This document shows, piece by piece, positions 45,911-55,135 of a DNA stretch of 64,000 nt. A program made the translations under genes and the position numbers. A model generated the notes under the pieces. It searched no databases, was not told where the DNA came from, and saw only the letters and a list, made by a program, of their open reading frames with translations. Origin of the DNA: Methylotuvimicrobium alcaliphilum 20Z (GTDB taxonomy: Bacteria > Pseudomonadota > Gammaproteobacteria > Methylococcales > Methylomonadaceae); the NCBI RefSeq assembly GCF_000968535.2, contig NC_016112.1, positions 3,720,001-3,784,000 on the forward strand, written 5' to 3'. Numbering within the stretch: position 1 is the stretch's first letter; every line of letters begins with the position of its first letter.

Positions 45911-46862
45911 ATATCAATTGATCGGCGGCCGCGATAAAAGGCCGCGGTTCGATAACTCGTATATTCTTGCGACTGCAAAGATATTCAGGACGCGGCAATA
46001 AACCGCAAAACGGCCATGTTACTCGATTATTGATCGCGTTATAGACGAAAAAGAGATTCGAGCGAGGCCATGGAGTGATATTACTATTCGAACCGTGCAT
46101 GACATTACTGTCGAAAATCAAGACACTGCCGGGTTTTCCATTGGCCGATACGATGCCGCCATCGGCAACCAAGCTAGCCAAGCATTCATCGCTGGGTATG
46201 CCGTACTCCTGCTTTTTCAACGAGACCGAATAATGATTTTCCGGCGTTTCCTCTTCGCAAACGACAAATTTTTTATGCGATCCGGGAACCAACATCAAAG
46301 GCCCGTTATGCTGATCGTTTTCGGTAAGAATAATGGACATGCTGAGCGCACGCATTCTAGGCATACCGTCTTCTACATGCCAAGTTTCAAAGTCCGAATG
46401 CCAGTAAAATTCCTTGCCGCGAAAACCCGGCTTATAGTTTAAGCGCGACTGATGAATATAAACCCGGTCGTTCAAAAGATGTTGAGCCAGTCCCGCTAAT
46501 CGATTATCGGCAGCTAACCTTTTAAAAACCGGACTGACTTCATGAATTTTAAATAGTGAACGGAGTTCGTCGCTGGATAATTCAGTTATCGCTTCCGCCG
46601 AGGCTTTTATCTTTTCATCGTCGTTCAAGCGTTTGAGCTCTTGCTTGAAACAGTCGACCTCCCTCTCATTAAAAACATTATCAATAACAAGAAAACCTTG
46701 TTGCTCATAACGTGCTTGCAAGTCCTCTGCAATGAGACCTGGATTAGCTGTTTGCGCATAAACTACCGGGTCTACGCGCGGAATTATTTTCGGCTTACTA
46801 CCGTTACGTGATTGATAAAAATCTTCACTTTGTTCGGACTGTGCGGCATTCTCGGTAATCAT
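45903..46862 (-). CDS. ectD: Ectoine hydroxylase
   Basis: The 319-residue protein is a 2-oxoglutarate-dependent oxygenase with the diagnostic EctD segment FYWHSDFETWHVEDGMP followed by RMRALS. The WHSDFETWH part gives the His-x-Asp iron ligands; the distal His is in SNVMHGSNSN and the 2-oxoglutarate Arg in PWPRSNLFFVYNA. It converts ectoine to 5-hydroxyectoine. N-terminal PRVDPVVYAQ and YEQQGFLVIDNVF also fit. It lies on the same strand as ectABC-ask but 361 bp beyond ask, so it may have its own promoter. It overlaps the TPR gene by 8 bp. Confidence 0.95.
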   Translation of the reverse strand: MITENAAQSEQSEDFYQSRNGSKPKIIPRVDPVVYAQTANPGLIAEDLQARYEQQGFLVIDNVFNEREVDCFKQELKRLNDDEKIKASAEAITELSSDELRSLFKIHEVSPVFKRLAADNRLAGLAQHLLNDRVYIHQSRLNYKPGFRGKEFYWHSDFETWHVEDGMPRMRALSMSIILTENDQHNGPLMLVPGSHKKFVVCEEETPENHYSVSLKKQEYGIPSDECLASLVADGGIVSANGKPGSVLIFDSNVMHGSNSNITPWPRSNLFFVYNAINNRVTWPFCGLLPRPEYLCSRKNIRVIEPRPFIAAADQLIYA

Positions 46863-47096
46863 TGAATATTAAACCCATTTTTTTGATTAAAGACTTCGCG
46901 ACAACAGATAGCCCTCGATCATCGGCCATTCCCAACTTACGCAGGGCTTACCCGTACATCTTCAGTTTATTGAAAAATAGACGGTTAAGTCATTCATTGC
47001 TCGACTGACTTGCCATGAACAACCTAACCTTGGACGAAAATTGACTTGCGACTCGCCTTAATCCGCTACCGCTTCAGCGGTCGAGTGGTAAACGCT

Positions 47097-47200
47097 TTAA
47101 GCCTTATGCGCTTCCTTGTCGTTCAGCGCAAGACTGAAGACGCAAGGCATTTTCATTTCTTTGGCAGCAATTCCCAGTTTGAGAAATTTCCCCGTATTTA
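47097..47200 (-). pseudogene. Possible ectC-derived C-terminal remnant
   Basis: Read on the minus strand, one frame gives KEMKMPCVFSLALNDKEAHK then A and a stop at 47097-47099. It aligns without gaps to [21 protein letters not shown] of the intact EctC (11 of 21 identical), and the DNA is about two-thirds identical over some 49 bp. Upstream the similarity fades. No start codon or full domain remains. It lies between ask and ectD, downstream of the real ectC, so a duplication followed by decay is plausible. Chance similarity is not excluded. Confidence 0.4.
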
Positions 47201-47222
47201 GGGGTAAGAAACATCAGTACAA

Positions 47223-48665
47223 TCAGGACGCGAGGCATATTGCAATGCCGTGATCATGGACCTCCACCAGATGACAATGCAAACTTTTCATCGCATCAGT
47301 GTAGGCATCTTCATCAATCACAAACTGCATATCGACTTGACGCATTGACTGGTGCATTGCAAGCACGCTGATCTGCTTCTCTGCCAGCGCCGAGACAGTT
47401 TTGGCCAGAATACCGGGAATTTTCATGTCACTGCCGATGGCGGAAACAATCGAAACTTTTTGCTGATTGATTTCGGCATCCGGATAGATTTCTTGCAAGG
47501 CATCGCGGATGCGGCGAATTGTTTTCAGACTGGCAGACAAATAATGAGTAATGGTATTGGCATTAATATCTTTGGAAACAATATGCGCTCTGAAGCGGCG
47601 AATTTGCCCCAGGATTTCCCGATCGTAATTGTGAATCTCGCCGGCCATGTTTTGATCGAACACCTCGAAAGCATAGACGCCTTTACACCCGGCAATAATC
47701 TCTACGCAAGGCTTGCTACTGACATAATCGCCGGTAATCAGCGTCCCGGCATGATCCGGCTCAAAGGTGTTTCTGACGCGTAGCGCTATATCGTTCTGAC
47801 GCAAGCCTTTTGCCGCCTTGGGATGAATCGCTTCCATGCCCAGGTTCGCAAGCTGGTCGGCCACATCGTAATTGGTACGGCCAATCGGCACGGCCTTGTC
47901 TTCACCTACCAGACGCGGATCAGCGCTGCTGAGATGAAACTCCTTATGAATAATGGCCTCATCCGCCTTGGTCAGTACCGCAATCCGGCTGAAGGTCATT
48001 TCACTGTAGCCCCGGTCAAACGTTGACATCAACCCGTCGATACTGTGCGCATAGCCTGTGGCAATTGGTAACTGTTGCCTCAGATCGATCTCAGCAAAGG
48101 CATTTTTAATGCGTTCGTCGAGCGTCATGTGTTTATCGGTCTGCCAACCGGTCAGATCGACAAAGACTGCGTTAATACCGTCTTGTTGCAACAACTGGAC
48201 AGTGTTCCACGCGCTGTGCGCCTCACCGAGACTGGCCAGCATCTCCCGAACGGTAGAAAGATGCGCATCCAGCGAAAAATGACCGTGCCGACAAAGATGC
48301 TGCAAATCGGCCAGACAGCGCTCTGCATCATCAAGCCGTTCGCCAATGAACGTATCTGCTTTTTTTATGGCGTCAGCAGTATCAAAAATGTTGGCATTAA
48401 TCGCAAACATTGCCTGCTTGAGAGCTACCAGCGAAGCCTGCCAGCCGTCATCGTTTACACTGTTGGCAAATTGACCATAAATGCCGGCCTGACCGTTTTT
48501 TTTGTGTTCTAGCAACATATCGGTGATACCACCATAGGCGGAGACCACAAAAATACGCTGATAAAGGTCCTCGCGATGAACCGGCTTGAGAATGATATTG
48601 TCGCGCACCGCAACATAATCGCTCATGGATGTGCCGCCGATTTTTTCAACGGTGTGAAAAGTCAT
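47223..48665 (-). CDS. ask: Ectoine-pathway aspartokinase (Ask_Ect)
   Basis: The 480-residue protein has an amino-acid kinase domain (TVEKIGGTSMSDY; VVSAYGGITDMLLEHK; STFDRGYSEMTFSRIAVLTKADEAIIHKEFHLSSADPRLV in pieces) and a C-terminal pair of ACT domains (VSIVSAIGSDMKIPGILAKTVSALAEKQISVLAMHQSMRQVDMQFV). It phosphorylates aspartate, the first step toward aspartate semialdehyde and ectoine. The specialised Ask_Ect class is typically the last gene of ectABC operons. AGAGGA precedes the ATG; 59 bp separate it from ectC. Confidence 0.93.
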   Translation of the reverse strand: MTFHTVEKIGGTSMSDYVAVRDNIILKPVHREDLYQRIFVVSAYGGITDMLLEHKKNGQAGIYGQFANSVNDDGWQASLVALKQAMFAINANIFDTADAIKKADTFIGERLDDAERCLADLQHLCRHGHFSLDAHLSTVREMLASLGEAHSAWNTVQLLQQDGINAVFVDLTGWQTDKHMTLDERIKNAFAEIDLRQQLPIATGYAHSIDGLMSTFDRGYSEMTFSRIAVLTKADEAIIHKEFHLSSADPRLVGEDKAVPIGRTNYDVADQLANLGMEAIHPKAAKGLRQNDIALRVRNTFEPDHAGTLITGDYVSSKPCVEIIAGCKGVYAFEVFDQNMAGEIHNYDREILGQIRRFRAHIVSKDINANTITHYLSASLKTIRRIRDALQEIYPDAEINQQKVSIVSAIGSDMKIPGILAKTVSALAEKQISVLAMHQSMRQVDMQFVIDEDAYTDAMKSLHCHLVEVHDHGIAICLAS

Positions 48666-48724
48666 AACGTCCTCTCTTACTTCGTGGATGCCGAGGGCTT
48701 CAACCGCCCTGCCATGAGTGAAAA

Positions 48725-49129
48725 TCAGTCACTGACTGTTTCGGCTTCCAGTTCATAGGCCCCTTCAGCGTTGTGTACTTCCTTACCGTTCAGAGGCGGG
48801 TTAAAGACACAAGCGAGTTGCAGCTCCTTGAAAGCACGCAGAATATGCCGATCATGCTGATCCAGGTTATAGAGTGTGCCTGGCGTAATAGGGTACTTTT
48901 TACCATCGTCCAGCGTTTCCACTTCGCCTTCACCACTGATGCAATACACCGACTCAAGGTGATTCTGGTAATGCATGCGAAAATCGGCACCGGCGAAAAT
49001 GGTGGTGATATGAAAGGAATAGCCCATACCGTCATCCTTCAGCAGCAAGCGGGTACTTTCCCAGTTGCCGTCAGGTGAAACGATGCGTCTGTTAGTCTGC
49101 TGTGCGTCTTGTAACTGTCTTACGATCAT
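48725..49129 (-). CDS. ectC: Ectoine synthase
   Basis: The 134-residue cupin protein begins [21 protein letters not shown] and contains the EctC core [38 protein letters not shown] and [21 protein letters not shown]. It cyclises N-gamma-acetyl-diaminobutyrate to ectoine; Glu57-type, Tyr and His metal ligands of the family are visible in [10 protein letters not shown] and HDRH. It lies 50 bp after ectB and 59 bp before ask. Confidence 0.97.
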   Translation of the reverse strand: MIVRQLQDAQQTNRRIVSPDGNWESTRLLLKDDGMGYSFHITTIFAGADFRMHYQNHLESVYCISGEGEVETLDDGKKYPITPGTLYNLDQHDRHILRAFKELQLACVFNPPLNGKEVHNAEGAYELEAETVSD

Positions 49130-49179
49130 TTTAGTTCTCTTCAGTAGATTCTCGAATAGGCTGGTTGGCTCAGCGGGCT

Positions 49180-50511
49180 TTAGTGCCCCGCTTTGCTGAC
49201 CTCTTTACTGACCGAGTAGTCGCCTTCAAAAAAGTCTTTTCCCTCAGGGATTGTGTCTGCTTTATCACAGACCTCTTTAATGGCTTGCTCCAGAATATCG
49301 ATGCCTTTTTCCAGCTCCTCATCTGTAATGATCAGAGGGCACAAGAACTTCACGACATGATCGTCCGCACCACTGGTTTCAATAATCAGACCTTTCTGAA
49401 AACATCTGCGGGTAATCTGACCGGCCAAATCACCGCTGACACAGTTAATGCCCCGGAACATGCCTCGCCCATGCGAGTTGAAATTACCCTCGCCATACTT
49501 GGCGACAATAACATCTACACGATCGGCAATGTACCGACCTTTGCGCTGGACATCCTTGGCAAAGCTGTCGTCTTTCCAGAAGTGATCAATAGCCGCCTTG
49601 GCAGTGACAAAGGCATGATTGTTACCTCGGAAGGTGCCATTATGCTCGCCTGGTGACCATTGATCGATTTCCGGTTTCATCAGAACAATGGCTAACGGCA
49701 AACCATAACCGCTCAACGATTTCGACAAGGTTACAATATCAGGATAAATTCCGGCTTCTTCAAAACTGAAGAAGGTACCGGTGCGGCCGCAACCGGCCTG
49801 GATATCATCAATGATCAGCAACACATCATGCCGTTTGCAGATTTCCGACAGGCTTCTTAACCAAGTCATCGACGCGGCATTGATACCGCCTTCGCCCTGA
49901 ACCGTTTCAACGATGACGGCAGCCGGCTTATCGACACCACTGCTGGAATCCGACAGCATTTTATCGAGCAAATTTGTGGTATCAAAATCATCACCTAAAT
50001 AGCCGTCATAAGGAATACGGGTTGAACCATGCAAAGCAATGCCGGCGCCGCCACGGTGAGTGGAATTACCGGTAACCGACAGCGATCCCAGCGTCTGACC
50101 ATGCCAGCCATTGGTAAACGAGATAATGTTTTCACGACCGGTTTTTTTGCGGGCGATCTTCAGTGCCGCTTCAACCGCGTTGGTGCCGGTGGGACCGGTA
50201 AACATCACAATGTAGTCCAAGTTCCGCGGCTTAAGGATGTGCTCATTAAAGCTTTCCAAAAACTCACCCTTGGCACGGGTGTGCAAGTCCAAGCCCTGCG
50301 TGATGCCATCGTTCTGGATATACTCAAGCAGCTTTTCCTTAAATACCGGGTGATTGTGACCGTAATTCAGGGAACCTGCACCAGCGAGAAAGTCCAGATA
50401 TTCGTTGCCTTCATGATCATAGATTTTTGCGCCTTGGGCACGATCAAACACGCGCGGAAAAGCGCGGGCATACGAACGGACTTCCGATTCAATTTCTTCG
50501 AAGATTTTCAT
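49180..50511 (-). CDS. ectB: L-2,4-diaminobutyrate transaminase
   Basis: This 443-residue class-III PLP aminotransferase matches Ect[79 protein letters not shown] and the PLP Lys in [19 protein letters not shown]. It makes 2,4-diaminobutyrate from aspartate semialdehyde and glutamate. GGAGAG precedes the ATG. Second gene of the ect operon. Confidence 0.97.
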   Translation of the reverse strand: MKIFEEIESEVRSYARAFPRVFDRAQGAKIYDHEGNEYLDFLAGAGSLNYGHNHPVFKEKLLEYIQNDGITQGLDLHTRAKGEFLESFNEHILKPRNLDYIVMFTGPTGTNAVEAALKIARKKTGRENIISFTNGWHGQTLGSLSVTGNSTHRGGAGIALHGSTRIPYDGYLGDDFDTTNLLDKMLSDSSSGVDKPAAVIVETVQGEGGINAASMTWLRSLSEICKRHDVLLIIDDIQAGCGRTGTFFSFEEAGIYPDIVTLSKSLSGYGLPLAIVLMKPEIDQWSPGEHNGTFRGNNHAFVTAKAAIDHFWKDDSFAKDVQRKGRYIADRVDVIVAKYGEGNFNSHGRGMFRGINCVSGDLAGQITRRCFQKGLIIETSGADDHVVKFLCPLIITDEELEKGIDILEQAIKEVCDKADTIPEGKDFFEGDYSVSKEVSKAGH

Positions 50512-50553
50512 TCTAATTCTCTCCTGAGCAAGATGGGATAATAGTGTAGTGAA

Positions 50554-51072
50554 TTAAGCCTGAACCGCTTTGAACGGCCCAACCTTCACCAGCATTTCGG
50601 TTTCATGTTGATCTGCAAAATGGCGTGTCTTATCAAACATCACAGCACTGCCAATTTGAGTGTCCAGTTTTTTTGCCAGCCCCTCAAACAGAGCCCATGA
50701 GGCCTTATTATTCGGAGTAATGGTCGTCTCGATTCGGTTAATATCCTGATTGACCGGCCGCGCCAGTATGGCTTTCAGCATCCGCGTGGCAAGCCCTTGG
50801 CCACGGGCTTTTTCGCCGACAGCCACCTGCCAGACAAACAGCGTATCCGGACGTTGCGGAATACGATAACCCGAGACAAAACCAACCAACTCATCGCCAA
50901 TTTTGGCCGCCACCGCCGTTTCAGAAAAATGGCTGCTCTGCAGCAAATTGCAGTACATCGAATTGGGATCCAGGGGCGGGCATTTGCTAATCAGCCGATG
51001 CACCTGCGCTCCGACTTCGGCAGTAGGCTGGCTAAGTGTAATAATCGGCAAGGCAGTTTTATCAGGCAACAT
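50554..51072 (-). CDS. ectA: L-2,4-diaminobutyrate N-gamma-acetyltransferase
   Basis: The 172-residue GNAT protein carries the acetyl-CoA-binding motif VAVGEKARGQGLATRMLKAIL and the EctA features PPLDPNSMYCNLLQSSHFSETAVAAK and TITPNNKASWALF. It acetylates diaminobutyrate to the EctC substrate. I set the start at ATG 51072 (MLPDKTALP); an in-frame TTG 33 bp upstream is less likely. It is first in ectA-ectB-ectC-ask, with the EctR operator about 120 bp upstream. Confidence 0.95.
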   Translation of the reverse strand: MLPDKTALPIITLSQPTAEVGAQVHRLISKCPPLDPNSMYCNLLQSSHFSETAVAAKIGDELVGFVSGYRIPQRPDTLFVWQVAVGEKARGQGLATRMLKAILARPVNQDINRIETTITPNNKASWALFEGLAKKLDTQIGSAVMFDKTRHFADQHETEMLVKVGPFKAVQA

Positions 51073-51194
51073 ATAAATAACTCTATTATTTAGATTTCTG
51101 TGCAATTAACTCGGCTTTAACTGAATAAGCCGGGCTCGAATTTGATTTTTTATGGCCATCAGCACGAATATTCTGGCTTCATTGAAAAACATAA

Positions 51195-51212
51195 TATATA
51201 GTACACTAAATA
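51195..51212. promoter_or_regulatory. EctR operator in the ectA-ectR intergenic region
   Basis: The minus strand reads TATTTAGT-GT-ACTATATA, two 8-bp half-sites around a 2-bp spacer. From memory this is the same pseudo-palindrome reported to bind EctR1 in Methylomicrobium alcaliphilum, overlapping the -10 region of an ectA promoter. A TATATT -10-like hexamer (minus strand, about 51198-51193) overlaps it here. Binding would repress ectABC-ask and probably ectR. Confidence 0.8.
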
Positions 51213-51268
51213 ATTTAAATGTCCAGGCCGCGTACTTTTGCCTTAGATTAATTAGATGTCATATCAAA

Positions 51269-51350
51269 TTATGCCTTTCGAACTTCAAATTTCGGTAGCG
51301 CCCTAGGATGCGCCGGGCGGAGCACCGAATTTTGTTCTTCGAGGGTATAC
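51269..51350. repeat. F1 element, diverged short copy upstream of ectR
   Basis: TTATGCCTTTCGAACTTCAA and TTTTGTTCTTCGAGGGTATA are F1 termini, with a GCGCCCTAGG/CGCCGGGCG interior. It lies 50 bp before the ectR ATG, between the EctR operator and ectR, and may carry or replace part of the ectR promoter. Confidence 0.6.
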
Positions 51351-51399
51351 AATAATGGCTTTGTAACGCGACGGCCTCTATTTCAATGATTGGTGATCA

Positions 51400-51942
51400 A
51401 TGATGCAAAACCCACAACCGCACGCCCCTCATTCGCTGGATACGCTCGACTTGAATCCGGTTGAAAAGGAACATTTGCTGAATCAAATTGAAGAAGTACT
51501 GGTCGCGTTACGTAGAGTGATTCGCGCCACCGATTTACACTCAAAATATCTGGCAAAAACCACTAGCCTGACCGCACCGCAGATTCTTTTGTTGCAGACA
51601 CTGCGCGCCAAAGGTCAACTGACCATTGGTGAGCTAGCTCAGGACATGAGTCTCAGCCAAGCGACTGTGACAACAATTCTGGATCGCCTGGAAAAACGTC
51701 AATTGGTGTTCCGGCAGCGCTCCCAGACTGATAAACGAAAAGTCCATGTCTATATGACGGAGGCGGCCACGGAAATGCTAATAAACGCCCCTATCCCTTT
51801 GCAGGATCGCTTTACGCGAGAATTCAGTAAACTACAGGAATGGGAACAATTGATGATTATTGCATCACTGCAACGTGTCGCTCAGATGATGGACGCGCAG
51901 AACATCCCTGTCGCTAAAGAAGCGTTTGATTTTCCGGTTTAA
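51400..51942 (+). CDS. ectR: EctR, MarR-family regulator of ectoine synthesis
   Basis: The 180-residue protein has a MarR winged helix: LRAKGQLTIGELAQDMSLSQATVTTILDRLEKRQLVFRQRSQTDKRKVHVYMTEAA read in sequence is the classical helix-turn-helix plus wing with the DKR tip. The 40-residue N-terminal part (DLNPVEKEHLLNQIEEVLVALRRVIRATDLHSKYLAKTTSL) forms the dimer helix. It stands divergent to ectA across an operator that fits EctR. It should repress the ect operon at low salinity. Start at ATG 51400 or the next ATG. Confidence 0.93.
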   Translation: MMQNPQPHAPHSLDTLDLNPVEKEHLLNQIEEVLVALRRVIRATDLHSKYLAKTTSLTAPQILLLQTLRAKGQLTIGELAQDMSLSQATVTTILDRLEKRQLVFRQRSQTDKRKVHVYMTEAATEMLINAPIPLQDRFTREFSKLQEWEQLMIIASLQRVAQMMDAQNIPVAKEAFDFPV

Positions 51943-52820
51943 GCTCTAATAATTCAGCTCAGCTGCAACCCGCATCACGCTTTTTCCCAAGCTCCAGCTT
52001 GGGAAAAACACCCCGGAAGCTCCAGCTTCCAGAAACCGAGATAACCTCCGCACATTCTCAATCAACCCCGACTCGCTCGTTCAATCTTTTTCCTGATTAG
52101 CAAGATGCTTCAACTTGCTGAAGCCAATTGTCCGAGCAGTGGCCAGTCGTAGCCACTTCTGCGGGACGGGTTATTTAACCCATCCCCAACGTTTCGGTTT
52201 GCCCTAAACATTTCGGCTGACTTCGGCCAAAGTCAAAACGTTTAGGACGGGGCTGCAAACCCCGTCCTGCTAAGGATATGCTGGTTTTCGGGCTTTAGCT
52301 GAAGAAACTTGCTAATCAGGATCTTTTTTGATTGTCGGGAAGCTAGAGCTTCCTGAATAGATTACCCAAGCCGGATCGCTCGCCGCTATACACAAATATC
52401 GGTAAACTTGCTAAACAGAGGTCGCCGTATACTTGGAAGCGGTGCTGTTTGATAAATCTGCGGATATTGGACATCAGTGGCTTCGAAGTCGGGAACGTTG
52501 GGCGATAAAAAATGGTATCGAGGCCTCATTGGTTAAGATTGCAAAAGGGTAATTTTTGACTTATGTATAACGATGAGGTAACTATTCAGTCCCCCGGCAA
52601 TTATCGTTCCCACGCTCTGCGTGGGAATGCCTGAGTACCGCTCCAGCGGTACGAGACGCTAGAGCGTCTCGGTCTTCATTCCCACGCCGGAGCGTGAGAA
52701 CGATAGGCGGTGTGAATAATTACACGATGAGAGCTGGAGCTTGGGTAACAGCACAAAGGCATATTTAGCCTAGTTGCCCCCCCCCCCTGAACATTAACAA
52801 TCCAGACCTCTTGATGTTCT
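51943..52820. repeat. Repeat-filled gap downstream of ectR
   Basis: No gene is seen. In order: hairpin TTTTTCCCAAGCT-CC-AGCTTGGGAAAAA (split; 51981-52008), a plausible ectR terminator; an F4 element at 52091-52321 with TCCTGATTAGCAAGATGCTT and AAACTTGCTAATCAGG ends; an inverted copy of the F6 composite (about 52501-52723); and a C tract of about ten at 52777 just beyond the stop of the next gene. Confidence 0.6.
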
Positions 52821-53708
52821 TTACTTTTTCAACAAAAAAAACAAGCCCAGGAGTGTCGTCAACGAATAGCTGAAACCATAGATAATCGATATCGCCGCAC
52901 TCTCCTCTGCCGGTAAACCGGCAAACGATAAAACATATACGGCAAACATTTCTCTCGTCCCCCAATCCGAAATAGAAATAGGCAACAACGTCAGCCCGAC
53001 GAAAATAAACGGTAATAATGTAAACAGCGTAAACGGCAGCTTCGGAGCACCTAAACCGAAAGCCGCCAATAAAAAGCCAAACATCAATAATAATTGAATC
53101 AACGACGACAACTCATAATGCGACTGCCCTAGAGTCATGACTTCACTGATATTATTACGAACCATTAGGGCTCGAATTTTCGTAGAAAATACGACTCTAA
53201 ACAGAACGACACCTGAAATCGCAAAGATCGCCAGACTTTGCAGCAATGTCGCAGCCGGAATTATTTCGGCAAATAACGGCCAATTCAACGGCAAGGTCAG
53301 TAGCAGTATAAACACTAAAGCAACCAATCCCGACAAGCGATCAAGCACTTGGCTACCGATCAGCGATTGATTATCCCCATAATCTTGAAGCACTTTGAAC
53401 CGAGCTACTTCGGAAAAAATCAACGGCGGCCCGATTTGGCCGCTTAGCGCACCAATCCATATTGCTTTCAAATAATCCGCATAAGCAGCCTCAACATTCA
53501 ATTGTTGAGCAATGAGCCTCCATCGGTAAGCCATCAACATCAGCACGGCAATATGACAAACCACCAAGAGCAATCCAAACGCCGGATTAAAGCCACGCAA
53601 AGTCTGCCAGAGTAAATCGCTATCGGTTTTATTCAGAATAATCACCAACAAACCGATAGCAACAAACCATCGAAAAATTACTGTTAGCCACTGTTTTGAT
53701 TTATGCAT
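52821..53708 (-). CDS. Lysylphosphatidylglycerol synthase TM-region (UPF0104/flippase-like) membrane protein
   Basis: The product of 295 residues is a polytopic membrane protein (7-8 helices) of the family typified by the transmembrane part of MprF and by archaeal and bacterial UPF0104 proteins: VVCHIAVLMLMAYRWRLIAQQLNVEA, GQIGPPLIFSEVARFKVL, SQVLDRLSGLVALVFIL and FVGLTLLPISISDWGTREMFAVYVL. The R-x-x-R-W and G-x-RE features fit. It has no synthetase domain, so lipid flipping is more likely than aminoacylation. I place the start at ATG 53708; GTG 53717 is possible. Precedes no close gene; the glycosyltransferase lies upstream on the same strand across a repeat block. Confidence 0.75.
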   Translation of the reverse strand: MHKSKQWLTVIFRWFVAIGLLVIILNKTDSDLLWQTLRGFNPAFGLLLVVCHIAVLMLMAYRWRLIAQQLNVEAAYADYLKAIWIGALSGQIGPPLIFSEVARFKVLQDYGDNQSLIGSQVLDRLSGLVALVFILLLTLPLNWPLFAEIIPAATLLQSLAIFAISGVVLFRVVFSTKIRALMVRNNISEVMTLGQSHYELSSLIQLLLMFGFLLAAFGLGAPKLPFTLFTLLPFIFVGLTLLPISISDWGTREMFAVYVLSFAGLPAEESAAISIIYGFSYSLTTLLGLFFLLKK

Positions 53709-53899
53709 CGTATCCACCCACTATATTGAAGGAACAGCGTTTATCTTCAGCGATCAATGGACTGTAAGCTGTTTAGCCCAGCCTATCTAACTATCTTGAA
53801 GATACGCTCATCAACCCGAAAATGCATTACATCCTTAAAATTTGACTCTGTTCGCGTTAATAGTTGAAGTGAATACAACAATCTCGAAACTTGAAGACA

Positions 53900-54075
53900 G
53901 TAGGGTACGCTATGCGCACCACAGCAGTACCACCCTTAGTTTAACGCGCCCTCATGTGTCGCCTTGTGCCGACATTAGGTATGCGCAGCGTACCCTACAA
54001 TTCTTTACGGCGGTCCTCGATAGACACATCCCATGCCTTTTATTCTTAGACGGTTTTTCAATCAAAAGGGAGTAA
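53900..54075. repeat. F3 element followed by F5 element
   Basis: F3 variant at 53900-54000 (GTAGGGTACGCTATGCGCAC ... GCGCAGCGTACCCTAC) directly followed by an F5 copy at 54008-54075 (GGCGGTCCTCGATAGACACA ... CAATCAAAAGGGAGTAA), which ends at the stop codon of the glycosyltransferase gene. Confidence 0.65.
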
Positions 54076-54079
54076 CCGA

Positions 54080-55108
54080 CTACCTTAGACTCGACAAACA
54101 AAACGCGTCTTTACATAAACGCTCAAAAATCGTGAAGCATTGTCCCCACGACCGTCCTTCAAAACATTGTTGCTCACGAAATCTGCGCCGTAACCTCTTC
54201 TCGCGAATCAGCCTTGCTAAATGATCGCGTAGCGCGCTAATATCGCCGGCGACAAACAAAAAACCGTTCACACCATGCCGAACAATTTGCCCGGCCGCTC
54301 CGGTCTCGGAAGCAACGATCGGCAGACGCATCGCTGCCGCCTCGGCCAGTCCGATGCCATAGGATTCGTAATGGCTCGCTGAGACAAAGACATCCGAAGC
54401 CAGCATCAATTCCGCGACTTGCTCCGAAGTCAGCACACCTTCGTAACGAATGCGATCGAGTAGATTCAATTCGTCGGCAGACCGCCAAAAAAGTTGCGTA
54501 AATTCCGCATCAACCCTATCGCTGCCGCAGAAATGCCATTGCCACGACCACTCGCTCAAGCCAGACAGCGCTTCAAGAATATCGAGATAGCCTTTTTCCG
54601 GCAATAAATTGGCTACCGTCAAAAATTGCACTATCGTACTGGTATTTTTTTGCACAGATTCCGGCTGCTTGAAAGCTTCGTCTATGCCTGGCTCGCACAA
54701 GCCAACCGATTTACTTGGAAACCGCTTTTGAATCTCGTCGAAAACCGCCTGTCCGGTCGCAATGACAAAGCGCATCGACTCAATCGCTCGGCACTCAGTC
54801 TCGCGCCAAACGGCCCGATCGCGAGCCGCCGCCAACGGGTTCAGCGACGGCAAATAATGACATAAAAGACCACTGGGACTGTCCTGCAGCGTTTCAGCCA
54901 TGCCAGCCAACTCTCGCCAAAATAGACTGTCCCAAATCAACAGCTCGTAATTTTTCTGCCATTCAGCCAGTCGATCGCGATCGATAGCCGGAACAGTGAC
55001 CGAATGCAATGGAAAACGGCACAGGCGTGCTTGATGTAGTATATTCCGGTTATAAAGATTGCCCCCCGAAATTTCGCTAAGAGGCGGATGTAACAACGCT
55101 ATCTTCAT
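54080..55108 (-). CDS. Glycosyltransferase family 4-type (GT-B)
   Basis: The product of 342 residues starts MKIALLHPPLSEISGGNLYNRNIL, the N-terminal glycine-rich loop of GT-B enzymes, and ends in the GT4 acceptor/donor region: FLTVANLLPEKGYLDILEAL, RIRYEGVLTSEQVAELMLASDVFVSASHYESYGIGLAEAAAMRLPIVASETGAAGQIVRHGVNGFLF in consecutive pieces, with the EX7E-like ESYGIGLAEA. It would transfer a sugar from a nucleotide donor. The start at 55108 has GGAG 7 nt upstream; the longer version would overlap the divergent gene. Its neighbours are lipid genes, so a glycolipid product is plausible. Confidence 0.8.
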   Translation of the reverse strand: MKIALLHPPLSEISGGNLYNRNILHQARLCRFPLHSVTVPAIDRDRLAEWQKNYELLIWDSLFWRELAGMAETLQDSPSGLLCHYLPSLNPLAAARDRAVWRETECRAIESMRFVIATGQAVFDEIQKRFPSKSVGLCEPGIDEAFKQPESVQKNTSTIVQFLTVANLLPEKGYLDILEALSGLSEWSWQWHFCGSDRVDAEFTQLFWRSADELNLLDRIRYEGVLTSEQVAELMLASDVFVSASHYESYGIGLAEAAAMRLPIVASETGAAGQIVRHGVNGFLFVAGDISALRDHLARLIREKRLRRRFREQQCFEGRSWGQCFTIFERLCKDAFCLSSLR

Positions 55109-55135
55109 CGCAACACTCCGAATGAATTCGACACC

